Source: a virus. From it: a DNA stretch of 43,401 bases. Location: positions 1 to 43,401 of IMG/VR virus record IMGVR_UViG_3300032782_000017; one strand, given 5' to 3'. The notes beneath the pieces were generated by a model. That model ran no database searches. It was not told where the DNA came from and saw nothing but the letters and a program-made list of their open reading frames with translations. Positions 28,989 to 36,939 of this stretch are shown in pieces (position 1 is the first letter of the stretch; each line of letters begins with the position of its first letter). Both the position numbers and the translations under genes were made by a program.

Positions 28989-29626
28989 TTGTAGGACTCT
29001 CTGGGTATGCTGGCGTGGGCAAGTCGGTAGCAGCGGACATGTTGAGTCGCGACTATGGATTTGTCGCCGTGTCGCTGGCAGATCCTATCAAGCGTGCCGC
29101 CGCAGACTGGTTTGGCTGGGACGAGGAGCGACTGTGGGGGCCGAGCGCAGCTCGCAACGAACCAGATCCGCGATTTCGCGGACTTTCGGCGCGGACGGCT
29201 CTCCAAAAAATGGGGTCCGATACTGCGCGCGCGCTCTACGAGGACGTATGGGTAGAATACGCACTCCGGGTTGCAGACTCGCTTTTTCAAAGCGGCATTC
29301 TACGGAGTGTCCACTACTCGTACACCGCGGCCGGAGGTCTGAGGGTCACGAATGTCCCCGAGGAACCAAGGCCGGTTGGCGTGGTGATCCCCGACGTCCG
29401 GTACAAAAACGAGCTGGCAGCGCTCCGCTCGCGCAAGAACGCGATGGTCATTAGGATCAAGCGTTCTATGAGCGGACTCACAGGCGAGGCTGCCGCTCAT
29501 CTATCGGAGCGCGAGCAGCAGGGGATCCCCGACTCCGCGTTCGACGCTGTTATCGATAACGATGGCAGTTTGGACGAATTCCTGACGAAGGTCGCCAAGG
29601 TGGTCAACGAGCGTCGCAACGTATGA
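28985..29626 (+). CDS. Deoxynucleoside monophosphate kinase, 213 aa
   Basis: P-loop GYAGVGKS at residues 7-14. Phage dNMP kinase features follow: DYGFVAVSLADPIKRAA, a helix TALQKMGSDTARALYEDVWV and the substrate-site strand VVIPDVRYKNELAALR. Phosphorylates dNMPs to dNDPs, supplying precursors for phage DNA (as T4 gp1). ATGA overlaps on both sides tie it to its neighbours. Confidence 0.85.
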   Translation: MIVGLSGYAGVGKSVAADMLSRDYGFVAVSLADPIKRAAADWFGWDEERLWGPSAARNEPDPRFRGLSARTALQKMGSDTARALYEDVWVEYALRVADSLFQSGILRSVHYSYTAAGGLRVTNVPEEPRPVGVVIPDVRYKNELAALRSRKNAMVIRIKRSMSGLTGEAAAHLSEREQQGIPDSAFDAVIDNDGSLDEFLTKVAKVVNERRNV

Positions 29627-32193
29627 AGGTGCGTGTGGACTCTATGGCGTGGCTGTCGAAAGCTGATCTCACGACGTCGGCGCTCCAGGCGCTAAGGCAG
29701 TCGTTGACGATCGTGCCAAAGAAGTTCGCTGAATACGAGGACGACGACGAGGATGGGCCGCTCTTTCTGTTTCGCGAGACAGAGACGGAGTTCGGGATGC
29801 CACGCGAGTATTTTCTGGCGAACAAGAAGCCACATCACGAAGTCGATCTCGAGACGACCGAGGGAAATCTCGCCGACTGGCCAGGAGCGTTGACCTTCAA
29901 CCCCGAGCGCAAGCTCAGACAGCAGCAGACTGAGGCCGTCGGTGCCGTGGTGACAGGCTTTCGAGCCGACAAACTCGGAGGGATCGTTAAAGCGTGCCCA
30001 GGCTTTGGAAAGTGCCTTCGCGGTGATTGTTGGACTGTCGACCAGCGTACAGGCGAGCGTCGAAGGCTTGACGAGCTGGTAGGGCAGATCCCGCTGGTAC
30101 CTTCGTTATCAGAAACCGGCTCTATTGTGGCGGCGGAGAGTAGTCGCGTCTGGTGTTCGGGATACAAGCCTTGCCTTCGGCTCACCCTCGCATCGGGTCA
30201 GAGCATTGTCGGCAGCGAGGATCATCCGGTATTAACGCAGCGAGGCTACGTGCGGCTAAGCGCGTTGGTCGCAAGTGATTTTGTAGGAACAGCACGACAG
30301 GTCCCCGCCCCCGAGCGTGTACTGGAGACGACCGATGCAGAAGCGGCGCTGGTCGGGGCTCTATTGGCCGATGGTCGGACAAAAGCCACGATTACTTACC
30401 ACAAGGGAGATCGTTCTCTGGTCGACCTTGTTATAAAATTGGCGAGCGAACTGCCAGAATTTGAAGGTGTCGGTGTCGACTACTTCGATCGCGGCTGTCA
30501 CACTGTCTCCCTTCTCGGCATCCATAACATCGCGAAGAAGTGGGGCATACGCGATCTGTCTAAGGACAAGAGGGTTCCGACCGCTTTTTTTGGACTATCC
30601 AACACGCAGCTAGGAATGTTCTTGCGCTGGCTGTACACGGACGCGCATGTGGCAGCAAGGGCTCGTGGTCCGGCTTTAATCGAGCTGACACTCGCGAGTG
30701 AGGGGCTGATCGATGATGTGCAGTACCTGCTCAAGCGTTTCGGCATTCGCAGCGCAAAGTACTACAAGCGCGCCACAATCAGAGGGGTAGACGGGACTGC
30801 CGAGTGTTATGACGCTTGGCGCCTAACGGTGTCCGGTCGCCAGGACCTCGAGCTATTCATGACGCACATCGGGCCGATTCCGGGGAAGATCGCCGCCTGT
30901 GCGGCCCTAGCAGCGAAGGTAGCAGCCACAAAAGCCAACACGAGCTACGACGTGGCTCCAGTAGATTGCGAGAGTATTGCGGAGTTAAACAAATGCTCCG
31001 TAAAATCGTCGTGGAAGAGGTTATTGTCCTCCCACGGAATAGGGCGTGAACGATTTAAACGAGTAGCCGCCAAGGTTGGATACCAGGGTCCCATCCTGGA
31101 TCTCGTTAACGCCGATCTGGTTTGGGAGCGAATTCGCTCGATCACCGAGGAAGGGACGTTTCCGGTGTATGATCTGACAGTGCCGGCTACGCACAATGCG
31201 ATTGTCGGCGGCATCGTCGTTCATAATACGGTTATCGGCTGCGCAGTGGCCGCCGAGATGGGCGTTCCAACACTGGTTGTGGTGCACAAGACCTTCCTGC
31301 TCAACCAGTGGAAAGAACGCATCGAGGAGTACCTTCCGGGGGCAAAAGTAGGCATTGCCCGACAGAAGCGTTGCGACTTTCGTGGAAAACACGTCGTGAT
31401 CGGGATGATCCATTCGCTCGTGCGCGACAAGTATCCGAAAGAGTTCTACGAACACTTCGGACTGGTCATCACTGACGAGGTCCACCGACTTGGCGCGCGC
31501 ACCTTCAGCCTCATGCCCGAACGGTTTCGCGCTCGGTGGCGCCTGGCCCTCTCCGCGACCCCGCGGCGTAAGGACGGGTGTGAAAATGTCTTCTACTACC
31601 ACGAAGGTCCGATTGTGTACGAGGCCACCGAGCGTCGTTTGAAGCCGCTCATCAAGCGCGTCTACAGCAGTTTCCGTTTGGTTCAGACACCCAGCTTCAA
31701 CCCCAAGCTGGCCCCGGAGAGCCTCGTGCTCTCGTTTCTATGTGCGAACGAGCCGAGAAATCGCAAAATTGTAGAGCTTGCGATTGAGGCGCTTCACACG
31801 GGCCGGAAGCTCCTGATACTGAGCAAACGTATCAACCACCTGAACAGACTCGATGCGATGCTCCGGCAGGAATGGGAGAGCCGCAAGCTCGGCCCTCCAC
31901 CGTCGATCGACTACTACATCGGAGGACGTTCCGAGGAGGCTCTCTATAAGGCCTCGTTTGCACGTGTGATTTTCGCCACGAGCCAGTTCGCCTCCGAGGG
32001 GCTCGACGTGCCCGCGCTTGACACGCTCTTTCTGGTCATCCCGATGAGCGACGTCGAGCAAGCAGTCGGGCGGATCTGTCGCGAGTTCGAGGGAAAGCGT
32101 ACGCCCATCGTGGTGGATGTGCGTGATGACATGGTCGGACGTTTCAAGGGCTACGGCGCTAACCGTGATCGCCTATACGAGCGTATCTCTTGA
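29623..32193 (+). CDS. SF2 DNA helicase (XPB/UvsW-like) interrupted by an intein, 856-aa precursor
   Basis: The extein is 451 aa after splicing. N-terminal part (residues 1-130) ends in the P-loop ACPGFGK; the intein (131-535) follows, and the C-terminal extein resumes with TVIGCAV, restoring GKT. Further motifs: VVVHKTFL (Ia), ITDEVHRL (DEVH box, II), LALSATPRR (III), VIFATSQFASEG (V) and QAVGRICR (VI). Related SF2 enzymes unwind or anneal DNA in repair and recombination. ATG overlaps the kinase stop as ATGA. Confidence 0.92.
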   Translation: MKVRVDSMAWLSKADLTTSALQALRQSLTIVPKKFAEYEDDDEDGPLFLFRETETEFGMPREYFLANKKPHHEVDLETTEGNLADWPGALTFNPERKLRQQQTEAVGAVVTGFRADKLGGIVKACPGFGKCLRGDCWTVDQRTGERRRLDELVGQIPLVPSLSETGSIVAAESSRVWCSGYKPCLRLTLASGQSIVGSEDHPVLTQRGYVRLSALVASDFVGTARQVPAPERVLETTDAEAALVGALLADGRTKATITYHKGDRSLVDLVIKLASELPEFEGVGVDYFDRGCHTVSLLGIHNIAKKWGIRDLSKDKRVPTAFFGLSNTQLGMFLRWLYTDAHVAARARGPALIELTLASEGLIDDVQYLLKRFGIRSAKYYKRATIRGVDGTAECYDAWRLTVSGRQDLELFMTHIGPIPGKIAACAALAAKVAATKANTSYDVAPVDCESIAELNKCSVKSSWKRLLSSHGIGRERFKRVAAKVGYQGPILDLVNADLVWERIRSITEEGTFPVYDLTVPATHNAIVGGIVVHNTVIGCAVAAEMGVPTLVVVHKTFLLNQWKERIEEYLPGAKVGIARQKRCDFRGKHVVIGMIHSLVRDKYPKEFYEHFGLVITDEVHRLGARTFSLMPERFRARWRLALSATPRRKDGCENVFYYHEGPIVYEATERRLKPLIKRVYSSFRLVQTPSFNPKLAPESLVLSFLCANEPRNRKIVELAIEALHTGRKLLILSKRINHLNRLDAMLRQEWESRKLGPPPSIDYYIGGRSEEALYKASFARVIFATSQFASEGLDVPALDTLFLVIPMSDVEQAVGRICREFEGKRTPIVVDVRDDMVGRFKGYGANRDRLYERIS
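30013..31227 (+). mobile_element. Intein with LAGLIDADG homing endonuclease, 405 aa, in helicase P-loop
   Basis: Starts with Cys1 (CLRGDCWTVD), ends VVHN with Thr as the +1 residue. Block B has GSEDHPVL with the His needed for splicing. Two LAGLIDADG-like helices: LVGALLADG (about residues 243-251) and FLRWLYTDA (333-341). Blocks F and G read VYDLTVPATHNAIVGG and IVVHN. Insertion between Lys and Thr of GKT is the classic site in P-loop ATPases, where the target is conserved. Splicing residues all appear intact. Confidence 0.92.
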
Positions 32194-32202
32194 TTTTCCG
32201 CT

Positions 32203-32231
32203 TTGACAATCCACAGGCTTCCGGCTACTTT
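32203..32231 (+). promoter_or_regulatory. Promoter of the tandem-MerR gene
   Basis: TTGACA (32203-32208), 17-base spacer, TACTTT (32226-32231). The leader to ATG 32258 is 26 bases and has AAGG and GGAG. The same TTGACAATC start occurs in several minus-strand promoters. Confidence 0.65.
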
Positions 32232-32257
32232 TACTCCATCGGGGCAAGGTTGGAGTC

Positions 32258-33076
32258 ATGTCATCCGGAGCATTTTCATTTCAGCAGTGGTACCAAGCCA
32301 ACGGCGAGCGACTCAACGAGAAGCGGAAGGCCCGCTATCACGCAGATCCTGAGTACCGCGAGAAGGTTCTCAAGCAGAATCAGGAAAGTCGCGCCAAGCG
32401 AAAGGAAGAGGCTCGCAAGCAGCCCCGACCTCCCCGACCTCCGCAGCCCAGCCGGCTCGAACGCCCCATCGAGATGGAGGTCGAAGGCGTCGTTCAGCGC
32501 GTTTTCACTACAGGGGCCGTGGCTAAGCAGCTCGGCTGTTCGGTGCAGACGCTTCGTCAGTGGGAGGCCAAGGGCGTCATCCCAGAGACGCCTCTCAGGG
32601 CTGAACACGGCTCCAGCCGTGATCGTTTGTACACTGCGCAAATGGTCGACGAGATGCGGACACAGCTGCACGCGCAAGGGCGACTGCAGCGACGCAAGCC
32701 TCTGGTCCGTCCCGACGGGCTCAAACGGTATGTGCGGTTCAAGGACCGGCATGTCGAGGAGGTGCAGCTCTACCTGATTGGCGTCTTGGCCAAGACCGTC
32801 AATCGCAACGTCGTTACGTTGAAGCAGATGGAGGCGCGCGGACTGCTTCCGCGTACTCCGTTCGTGACCTCTCGCGTGGATCGCCGGCTATACACAAAGC
32901 CCATGATCGACGCGGTCAAGACGGCGTTTGAGCGCTACGCATACGATTTGCGCGATCCTGAGTACGGGAAATTGTTCCACGACCAGATCCTCGCGCAGTG
33001 GACAGCACAAGGCATTGTGGGTGCTGTCTTGGTCCAGTCAGCGCCCAAAAAGGGCACTGACAGTGGCAGACACTAA
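32258..33076 (+). CDS. Transcription regulator with two MerR-type helix-turn-helix domains, 272 aa
   Basis: Starts MSSGAFSFQQWYQANGERLN with a basic Pro-rich N-terminal 70 residues. First MerR-like unit at residues 82-115 (FTTGAVAKQLGCSVQTLRQW then GVIPETP), second at 172-205 (LIGVLAKTVNRNVVTLKQME then GLLPRTP), each followed by RLYT. Two HTH units in one chain could bind two half-sites alone or act as a dimer. Candidate binder of the dispersed palindrome, but unproven. Own promoter; next gene overlaps by 14 bases. Confidence 0.75.
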   Translation: MSSGAFSFQQWYQANGERLNEKRKARYHADPEYREKVLKQNQESRAKRKEEARKQPRPPRPPQPSRLERPIEMEVEGVVQRVFTTGAVAKQLGCSVQTLRQWEAKGVIPETPLRAEHGSSRDRLYTAQMVDEMRTQLHAQGRLQRRKPLVRPDGLKRYVRFKDRHVEEVQLYLIGVLAKTVNRNVVTLKQMEARGLLPRTPFVTSRVDRRLYTKPMIDAVKTAFERYAYDLRDPEYGKLFHDQILAQWTAQGIVGAVLVQSAPKKGTDSGRH

Positions 33077-33368
33077 ATCTACGCATACCTTTTCTTCTAC
33101 TCAGAACTTCCAGGGCAAGGAGCCGACCGGGCAGCCGGTCACGACCGAGGAGTTCCTCAAGACGCGTCGCTTCGAGAGCGCGCCTGCGATGGTGAATGTG
33201 GGGTTCGGCCTCACGTTGAACCTCGGGAACTTCGAGAGCGCGCGCATCGACGTCGGCATCGAAATTCCGTGCTACCCAAGCGAAGCGGAAGAGGCGTATA
33301 ACTACGCTCATGACTGGGTCGAAAAGAAGATCAACGCCGAGGTAGCTCGGGTTCGATCGCGGTCCTAG
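33063..33368 (+). CDS. Hypothetical protein, 101 aa
   Basis: GTG at 33063 overlaps the MerR-like gene. Starts with ADTKSTHTFSSTQNFQG and has a beta-rich centre (NVGFGLTLNLGNFESARIDV) followed by a helix with acidic residues (SEAEEAYNYAHDWVEKKINA). Of a kind seen in phage replication modules; no family recognised. Confidence 0.65.
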   Translation: MADTKSTHTFSSTQNFQGKEPTGQPVTTEEFLKTRRFESAPAMVNVGFGLTLNLGNFESARIDVGIEIPCYPSEAEEAYNYAHDWVEKKINAEVARVRSRS

Positions 33369-33400
33369 TTCCTTTCGCAAAATGCTTTCTTAGGAGTTCG

Positions 33401-34648
33401 ATGCTTATGCCGCCGAAGAAGTCGGCCGACGACGCAGGTCGTTCGGTCTCTAACGCCTCATCTGGCAAGTCTAAGTCCGAGAAGGACAAAGACAAGGGGA
33501 AGCCGGAGCTTCAATCAGCGCTGGGAATCGAACCGCGCGAGACTCGAACCTCAAAGGTCTTGTGCGGGGAGACGATCAGCAAGATTCAGAAGAAGTGGGG
33601 CTCCGTCTCGGTGATGCGAGCCTCGGATCTCGCGCACCAGGAGGTTCCCCGACTCCCCTCGGGGATCTTCCAGCTCGATTACGCGCTAGGCGGTGGCTTC
33701 GCTGCGGGTCGAATCAACACCATCTACGGAGAGAAATCGGCGTCCAAGACGACGACGATTCTCAAGACGATCGCGAACGCGCAGAACGTCTGCGCGAACT
33801 GCTTTACCGGCCCTCAAGCGACCCCCGACGGGGAAATCACGCGAGATTGCAGGTGCGGCAACTTCCGCGAGATGGTGGCCGCGTTCATCGACGTCGAGGG
33901 CACTCTTGATCTCAAGTGGGCCGCCAAACTCGGCGTGCAGAACGATCGGCTCCTCGTCTCGACTCCGGAGTACGCCGAGGAGTCCCTCGACATCATGGAG
34001 GCGCTCGTTCGGAGCGGCGATGTAGACATCGTCTGCCTCGACTCCCTCGCGTTCCTCACCGCGAAAGAGGAACTGGAGAATTCGCACGAGACAGGAATGA
34101 TGGCCGTCCAGTCTCGAGTGATCGGGCGGGGCATCAGGAAGCTCACGTCGGCGATGGCCGCGATTAAAAACGAGCACAGCAGGCTGCTGACGGTGTTCTT
34201 CACCAACCAGATTCGGATGAAGGTGGGGTTCGTCCTCGGCGATCCGACTGTACAGCCCGGCGGGAAAGCACCCGGATTCGCTGCAACCGTCGAGGTGAAG
34301 GTGTGGCCCGGCAAGTACGAAATGGACGAGCTTACGGGGCGGCCTGTCTCCGCTGAGATGAAGTTTCGCGTCGAGAAGAACAAGTCCGGTCCGGCAAAAA
34401 TGGAGGGCCTTTACAAGCTCATCCTGACTGACACGGAGACGAAACGGACTGGCGAGGTCATGGAAGAGGAAGACATGGTGAAGCTCGCCACCAAATACGG
34501 CGCCATTACGGGCGGAGGCGGATCATGGACATGTCTAGGGCAAAAGTTCAGCGGGAAAAAGGAAGAGATCGAACTCGAACTCGCAAGGAACCCGCAGCTA
34601 AAAAAGCAGCTGCGCGATCTGCTGATCAAGACCATGCTCGCCGCGTAA
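33401..34648 (+). CDS. recA: RecA-like recombinase with inserted zinc finger, 415 aa
   Basis: Walker A GEKSASKTT at 110-118, catalytic Glu in AAFIDVEGTLD (Glu 166), Walker B VDIVCLDSLAF, and the DNA-binding loop L2 segment TNQIRMKVGFVLGDPTVQPG with GGKA. A zinc-binding insert CANC...CRC (131-152) replaces the usual short loop between the P-loop helix and the next strand. The N-terminus is a basic disordered stretch. Promotes strand exchange on single-stranded DNA coated by SSB. ATG 33401 has AGGAG six bases upstream. An overlapping gene starts inside its 3' end. Confidence 0.9.
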   Translation: MLMPPKKSADDAGRSVSNASSGKSKSEKDKDKGKPELQSALGIEPRETRTSKVLCGETISKIQKKWGSVSVMRASDLAHQEVPRLPSGIFQLDYALGGGFAAGRINTIYGEKSASKTTTILKTIANAQNVCANCFTGPQATPDGEITRDCRCGNFREMVAAFIDVEGTLDLKWAAKLGVQNDRLLVSTPEYAEESLDIMEALVRSGDVDIVCLDSLAFLTAKEELENSHETGMMAVQSRVIGRGIRKLTSAMAAIKNEHSRLLTVFFTNQIRMKVGFVLGDPTVQPGGKAPGFAATVEVKVWPGKYEMDELTGRPVSAEMKFRVEKNKSGPAKMEGLYKLILTDTETKRTGEVMEEEDMVKLATKYGAITGGGGSWTCLGQKFSGKKEEIELELARNPQLKKQLRDLLIKTMLAA

Positions 34649-34824
34649 CTAGACAGCGATCGTTTCTCGAAGAGCTTACGATCGCGGAAGGGGTGTGTGC
34701 GGCCTGCGGATCCGAGGCGATGTACGCGACCGGACCCGATCTCAACTCGTTTCTCAGCCTGCCGCTGCTTCTTCGCTGGAGATGCGAGGCGTGTGGATAT
34801 ACCGAGGACCGTCAGGATGAGTGA
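34525..34824 (+). CDS. Basic zinc-ribbon protein overlapping recA, 99 aa
   Basis: ATG 34525 has a strong ribosome binding site GGAGG, six bases away, although it lies 124 bases inside recA. Residues 1-45 are basic and low-complexity (the part that overlaps recA); residues 55-95 hold CAACG...CEACG, a zinc ribbon. No start codon exists in the frame after recA ends, so the long overlap is needed if the ribbon is translated. ATGA-type overlap with the next gene. Confidence 0.6.
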   Translation: MDMSRAKVQREKGRDRTRTRKEPAAKKAAARSADQDHARRVTRQRSFLEELTIAEGVCAACGSEAMYATGPDLNSFLSLPLLLRWRCEACGYTEDRQDE

Positions 34825-35212
34825 GGAGGGCGGACGACCGCGAATCAAGCACCTCGACGCCAACTATGACCGCTACAAGCGTTCCAAGCGTCACGAAGAC
34901 CGCGTAGCGAAGCGTTTGGGCGGTCGGCGTCTTCCGCGGTCGGGCGGTCTTGCGTGGTCCCGTTGGGACCGAAGCACTGCAGGTGCCGATCTGGGTACAG
35001 CAGAGTTTCACATCGAACACAAGCGTACTCAGAACAAGTCGATCTCTGTCACGCGGGAGTGGCTCGAAAAGGTCTCAGAGGGCGCGCGGAAAGCCATGAA
35101 AGACCCGGGCCTGGTACTGTGCTTCGAGCACAAAACAGGAGAGCCCGACGAATGGATCGCGATCCCGCTCGAGGTGTTCGAGAAGCTACTGAAGGCCGTC
35201 GAAACGAAATGA
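34817..35212 (+). CDS. PD-(D/E)XK nuclease, Holliday junction resolvase Hjc-like, 131 aa
   Basis: RSKRHEDRVAKRLGGRRLPR at the start, then GADLGTAEFHIEHKRT with the acidic Asp, and Glu-x-Lys of the PD-(D/E)XK active site, and a downstream helix (VTREWLEKVSEGARKAMKDP). Size and spacing match archaeal-type resolvases found in phages. Directly follows recA and a zinc-ribbon gene, so a role in resolving recombination intermediates fits. Confidence 0.7.
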   Translation: MSEEGGRPRIKHLDANYDRYKRSKRHEDRVAKRLGGRRLPRSGGLAWSRWDRSTAGADLGTAEFHIEHKRTQNKSISVTREWLEKVSEGARKAMKDPGLVLCFEHKTGEPDEWIAIPLEVFEKLLKAVETK

Positions 35213-35415
35213 CCGACTTCTCCGACAAGGCGCTCGCACAGGTGCTACTTCGGTTCTACTATCGCGTGCGAAACCGGGGAGGCTCAGGCCAGATGATGAC
35301 GGCGTTCACGTGCGAATACTGCCAGAGGGAGTCGGGGCACGCAAATACGGGCTGCCCTCTCTTCTGCGAGGACTGTTTTCAGGGACTTCGTAAGATTGCA
35401 TATGGATCCGTCTAA
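35209..35415 (+). CDS. Hypothetical zinc-ribbon protein, 68 aa
   Basis: ATG overlaps the stop upstream (ATGA). Helical start MTDFSDKALAQVLLRFYYRV, then CEYC...CPLFCEDC, a four-Cys zinc site. Unknown role; small DNA- or protein-binding adaptor is possible. Confidence 0.6.
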   Translation: MTDFSDKALAQVLLRFYYRVRNRGGSGQMMTAFTCEYCQRESGHANTGCPLFCEDCFQGLRKIAYGSV

Positions 35416-35780
35416 TGAATGATCCGAAACTTCCCCCAATGGGGGAGGCGCTTGTCTCGCTCAGGGACCGAATCTCTCTGGATCCCACTGGCTCCATTCG
35501 TGTCGTCTTTGAAATCAACGAGATCGACGGCTCGATGGAACCGATGTTCGAGTGCGTGGCGTGTGCGGATATCATGCAGTGGAGGCTCTCACCACTATGG
35601 TGGCAATGCCCGAGCTGCTCTTACGAGTTGACGGCTTCCGAAGCAAAATTGATAGTGTCGAAGTCTCAGAAGCAACTTAGGGATCTCTCAGGGGAGATCG
35701 ATAGAAGAGGCGGCTTATCTTGGGGTCTACTAGAGTGGGTGCGAAGGCTGTTTCGACCGAAGGCAGCCTTAAACAGCTGA
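35415..35780 (+). CDS. Hypothetical zinc-ribbon protein, 121 aa
   Basis: ATG overlaps the TAA upstream (TAATG). Residues 45-75 form a ribbon CVACAD...CPSCSY, followed by a helix and a basic end (LLEWVRRLFRPKAALNS). The nuclease gene starts inside its 3' end. Function unknown. Confidence 0.65.
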   Translation: MNDPKLPPMGEALVSLRDRISLDPTGSIRVVFEINEIDGSMEPMFECVACADIMQWRLSPLWWQCPSCSYELTASEAKLIVSKSQKQLRDLSGEIDRRGGLSWGLLEWVRRLFRPKAALNS

Positions 35781-36559
35781 TCCGAACACATCTCGGGGAG
35801 ACCCGAGAAGTTCTGCCGCTGGTCCAGAACGGTCAGCTGCGCGCGTCGGGGTTGTCCGGGCTATGTCCGCGCGAAGAGGTTCTCGCGAGCCAGCTCAAGC
35901 TGATCCGAAAAGACGAGGTGTCGGCCGAACTCGGTCTTATCTTCGCACACGGCAAGGGCCTCCACTGGGTGCTCCAGAACGAGGTCCTGGCCCACACGCG
36001 GGCTTTGGTGGGCATCTGGACGTGCCTGGGATGCGCCAAAACGTTCGGGGCCCTAGAGCCGAACTTGGCCGAGAAGCACTCGTTCGTACCCCAACCCAGC
36101 GCTTGCGATGTCTGCAAGAGTACGGAGTTCGTGTACCGCGAGCAGCACTTTCACAACGACGAGTACCGCGTAGGTGGTCACCCAGACGGCTTCCTGGTGT
36201 TACCGGGAATGCCTGGGATCGGGATCGTGGAGTGCAAGTCGATTGGCTCGCATCGGGTCTGGGAGGTCAAACACACCCCGGACATGGGACATGTTGTCCA
36301 AACGCAGGCCTACATGTGGCTCACAGGCCTAAAATGGGCGAAGATCCTCTACTGGGAGAAGGGCGGCAGCGGGATCAACGCGCTTATCGAGCACGCGGTT
36401 GAACGCGACGAAGAGGCCATTGAGGCCATCAAGTCGATGCTCCAATCGATTTGGAAGGGCCTTGAAACGGGTGAGCTTCCAGAGAGGATCTGTGCGGTTA
36501 GCGACTGCCCGAGAGCGAAGAAGTGCTCCGTGGTCCAGCAGTGCTTTGAGGGGACATGA
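35735..36559 (+). CDS. Cas4/RecB-like PD-(D/E)XK exonuclease, about 274 aa
   Basis: Core HPDGFLVLPGMPGIGIVECK gives the Asp and the Glu-x-Lys of the active site, followed by a helix with QTQAYMWLTG (motif Q). A C-terminal cluster CAVSDCPRAKKCSVVQQC with an internal Cys near the middle (CDVCKSTEF, CLGCAKTF) suggests an iron-sulphur cluster and a zinc ribbon as in Cas4. Start is uncertain: GTG 35735 is preferred, TTG 35720 is the alternative. In phages such nucleases are tied to DNA recombination; no CRISPR array is present. Confidence 0.8.
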   Translation: MGAKAVSTEGSLKQLIRTHLGETREVLPLVQNGQLRASGLSGLCPREEVLASQLKLIRKDEVSAELGLIFAHGKGLHWVLQNEVLAHTRALVGIWTCLGCAKTFGALEPNLAEKHSFVPQPSACDVCKSTEFVYREQHFHNDEYRVGGHPDGFLVLPGMPGIGIVECKSIGSHRVWEVKHTPDMGHVVQTQAYMWLTGLKWAKILYWEKGGSGINALIEHAVERDEEAIEAIKSMLQSIWKGLETGELPERICAVSDCPRAKKCSVVQQCFEGT

Positions 36560-36939
36560 ACCCCTACCGAGAAGTAGGCAAAGGTCCGTACGGACGCGTA
36601 GTCCGATTGCAGGGGGCGGCGATTCGCCCGATCCCGCGGAATACTGCCCAGATCACGATGTGCACGAACTGCAAGAGGCGGTCGGCATCGTGGGAGGTAG
36701 GCCAGAAAGGCCCCGCACCGCGCCTTGCGTGCTCGATGTGCGTGCTCTACGAGTTGCCGGACATGGCGCGCCAGCGCGAAGCCCTCGACGGTTTCATAGA
36801 GGCTGTGGAAAAAAGCCGAGACAAGCTAATGCCCCGTGACGGGGAGGGCCGCCTCTCGCAGGTCGACGACGCGGATCGTATTGCCGGCGCGCTGATTGCC
36901 ACGGAGCGCGTGCTGGCCGTGAGAGGACGAGCGCGGTGA
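36556..36939 (+). CDS. Hypothetical zinc-ribbon protein, 127 aa
   Basis: ATG overlaps the nuclease stop. Residues 36-63 hold CTNCKR...CSMC, a zinc ribbon; the rest is helical. A copy of the dispersed palindrome encodes part of the N-terminus (GPYGRVV). GTGA overlap with the next gene. Confidence 0.65.
   Translation: MNPYREVGKGPYGRVVRLQGAAIRPIPRNTAQITMCTNCKRRSASWEVGQKGPAPRLACSMCVLYELPDMARQREALDGFIEAVEKSRDKLMPRDGEGRLSQVDDADRIAGALIATERVLAVRGRAR
36583..36595. repeat. Dispersed palindrome just after a start codon
   Basis: GGTCCGTACGGAC beginning 27 bases into the gene at 36556. Confidence 0.8.
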
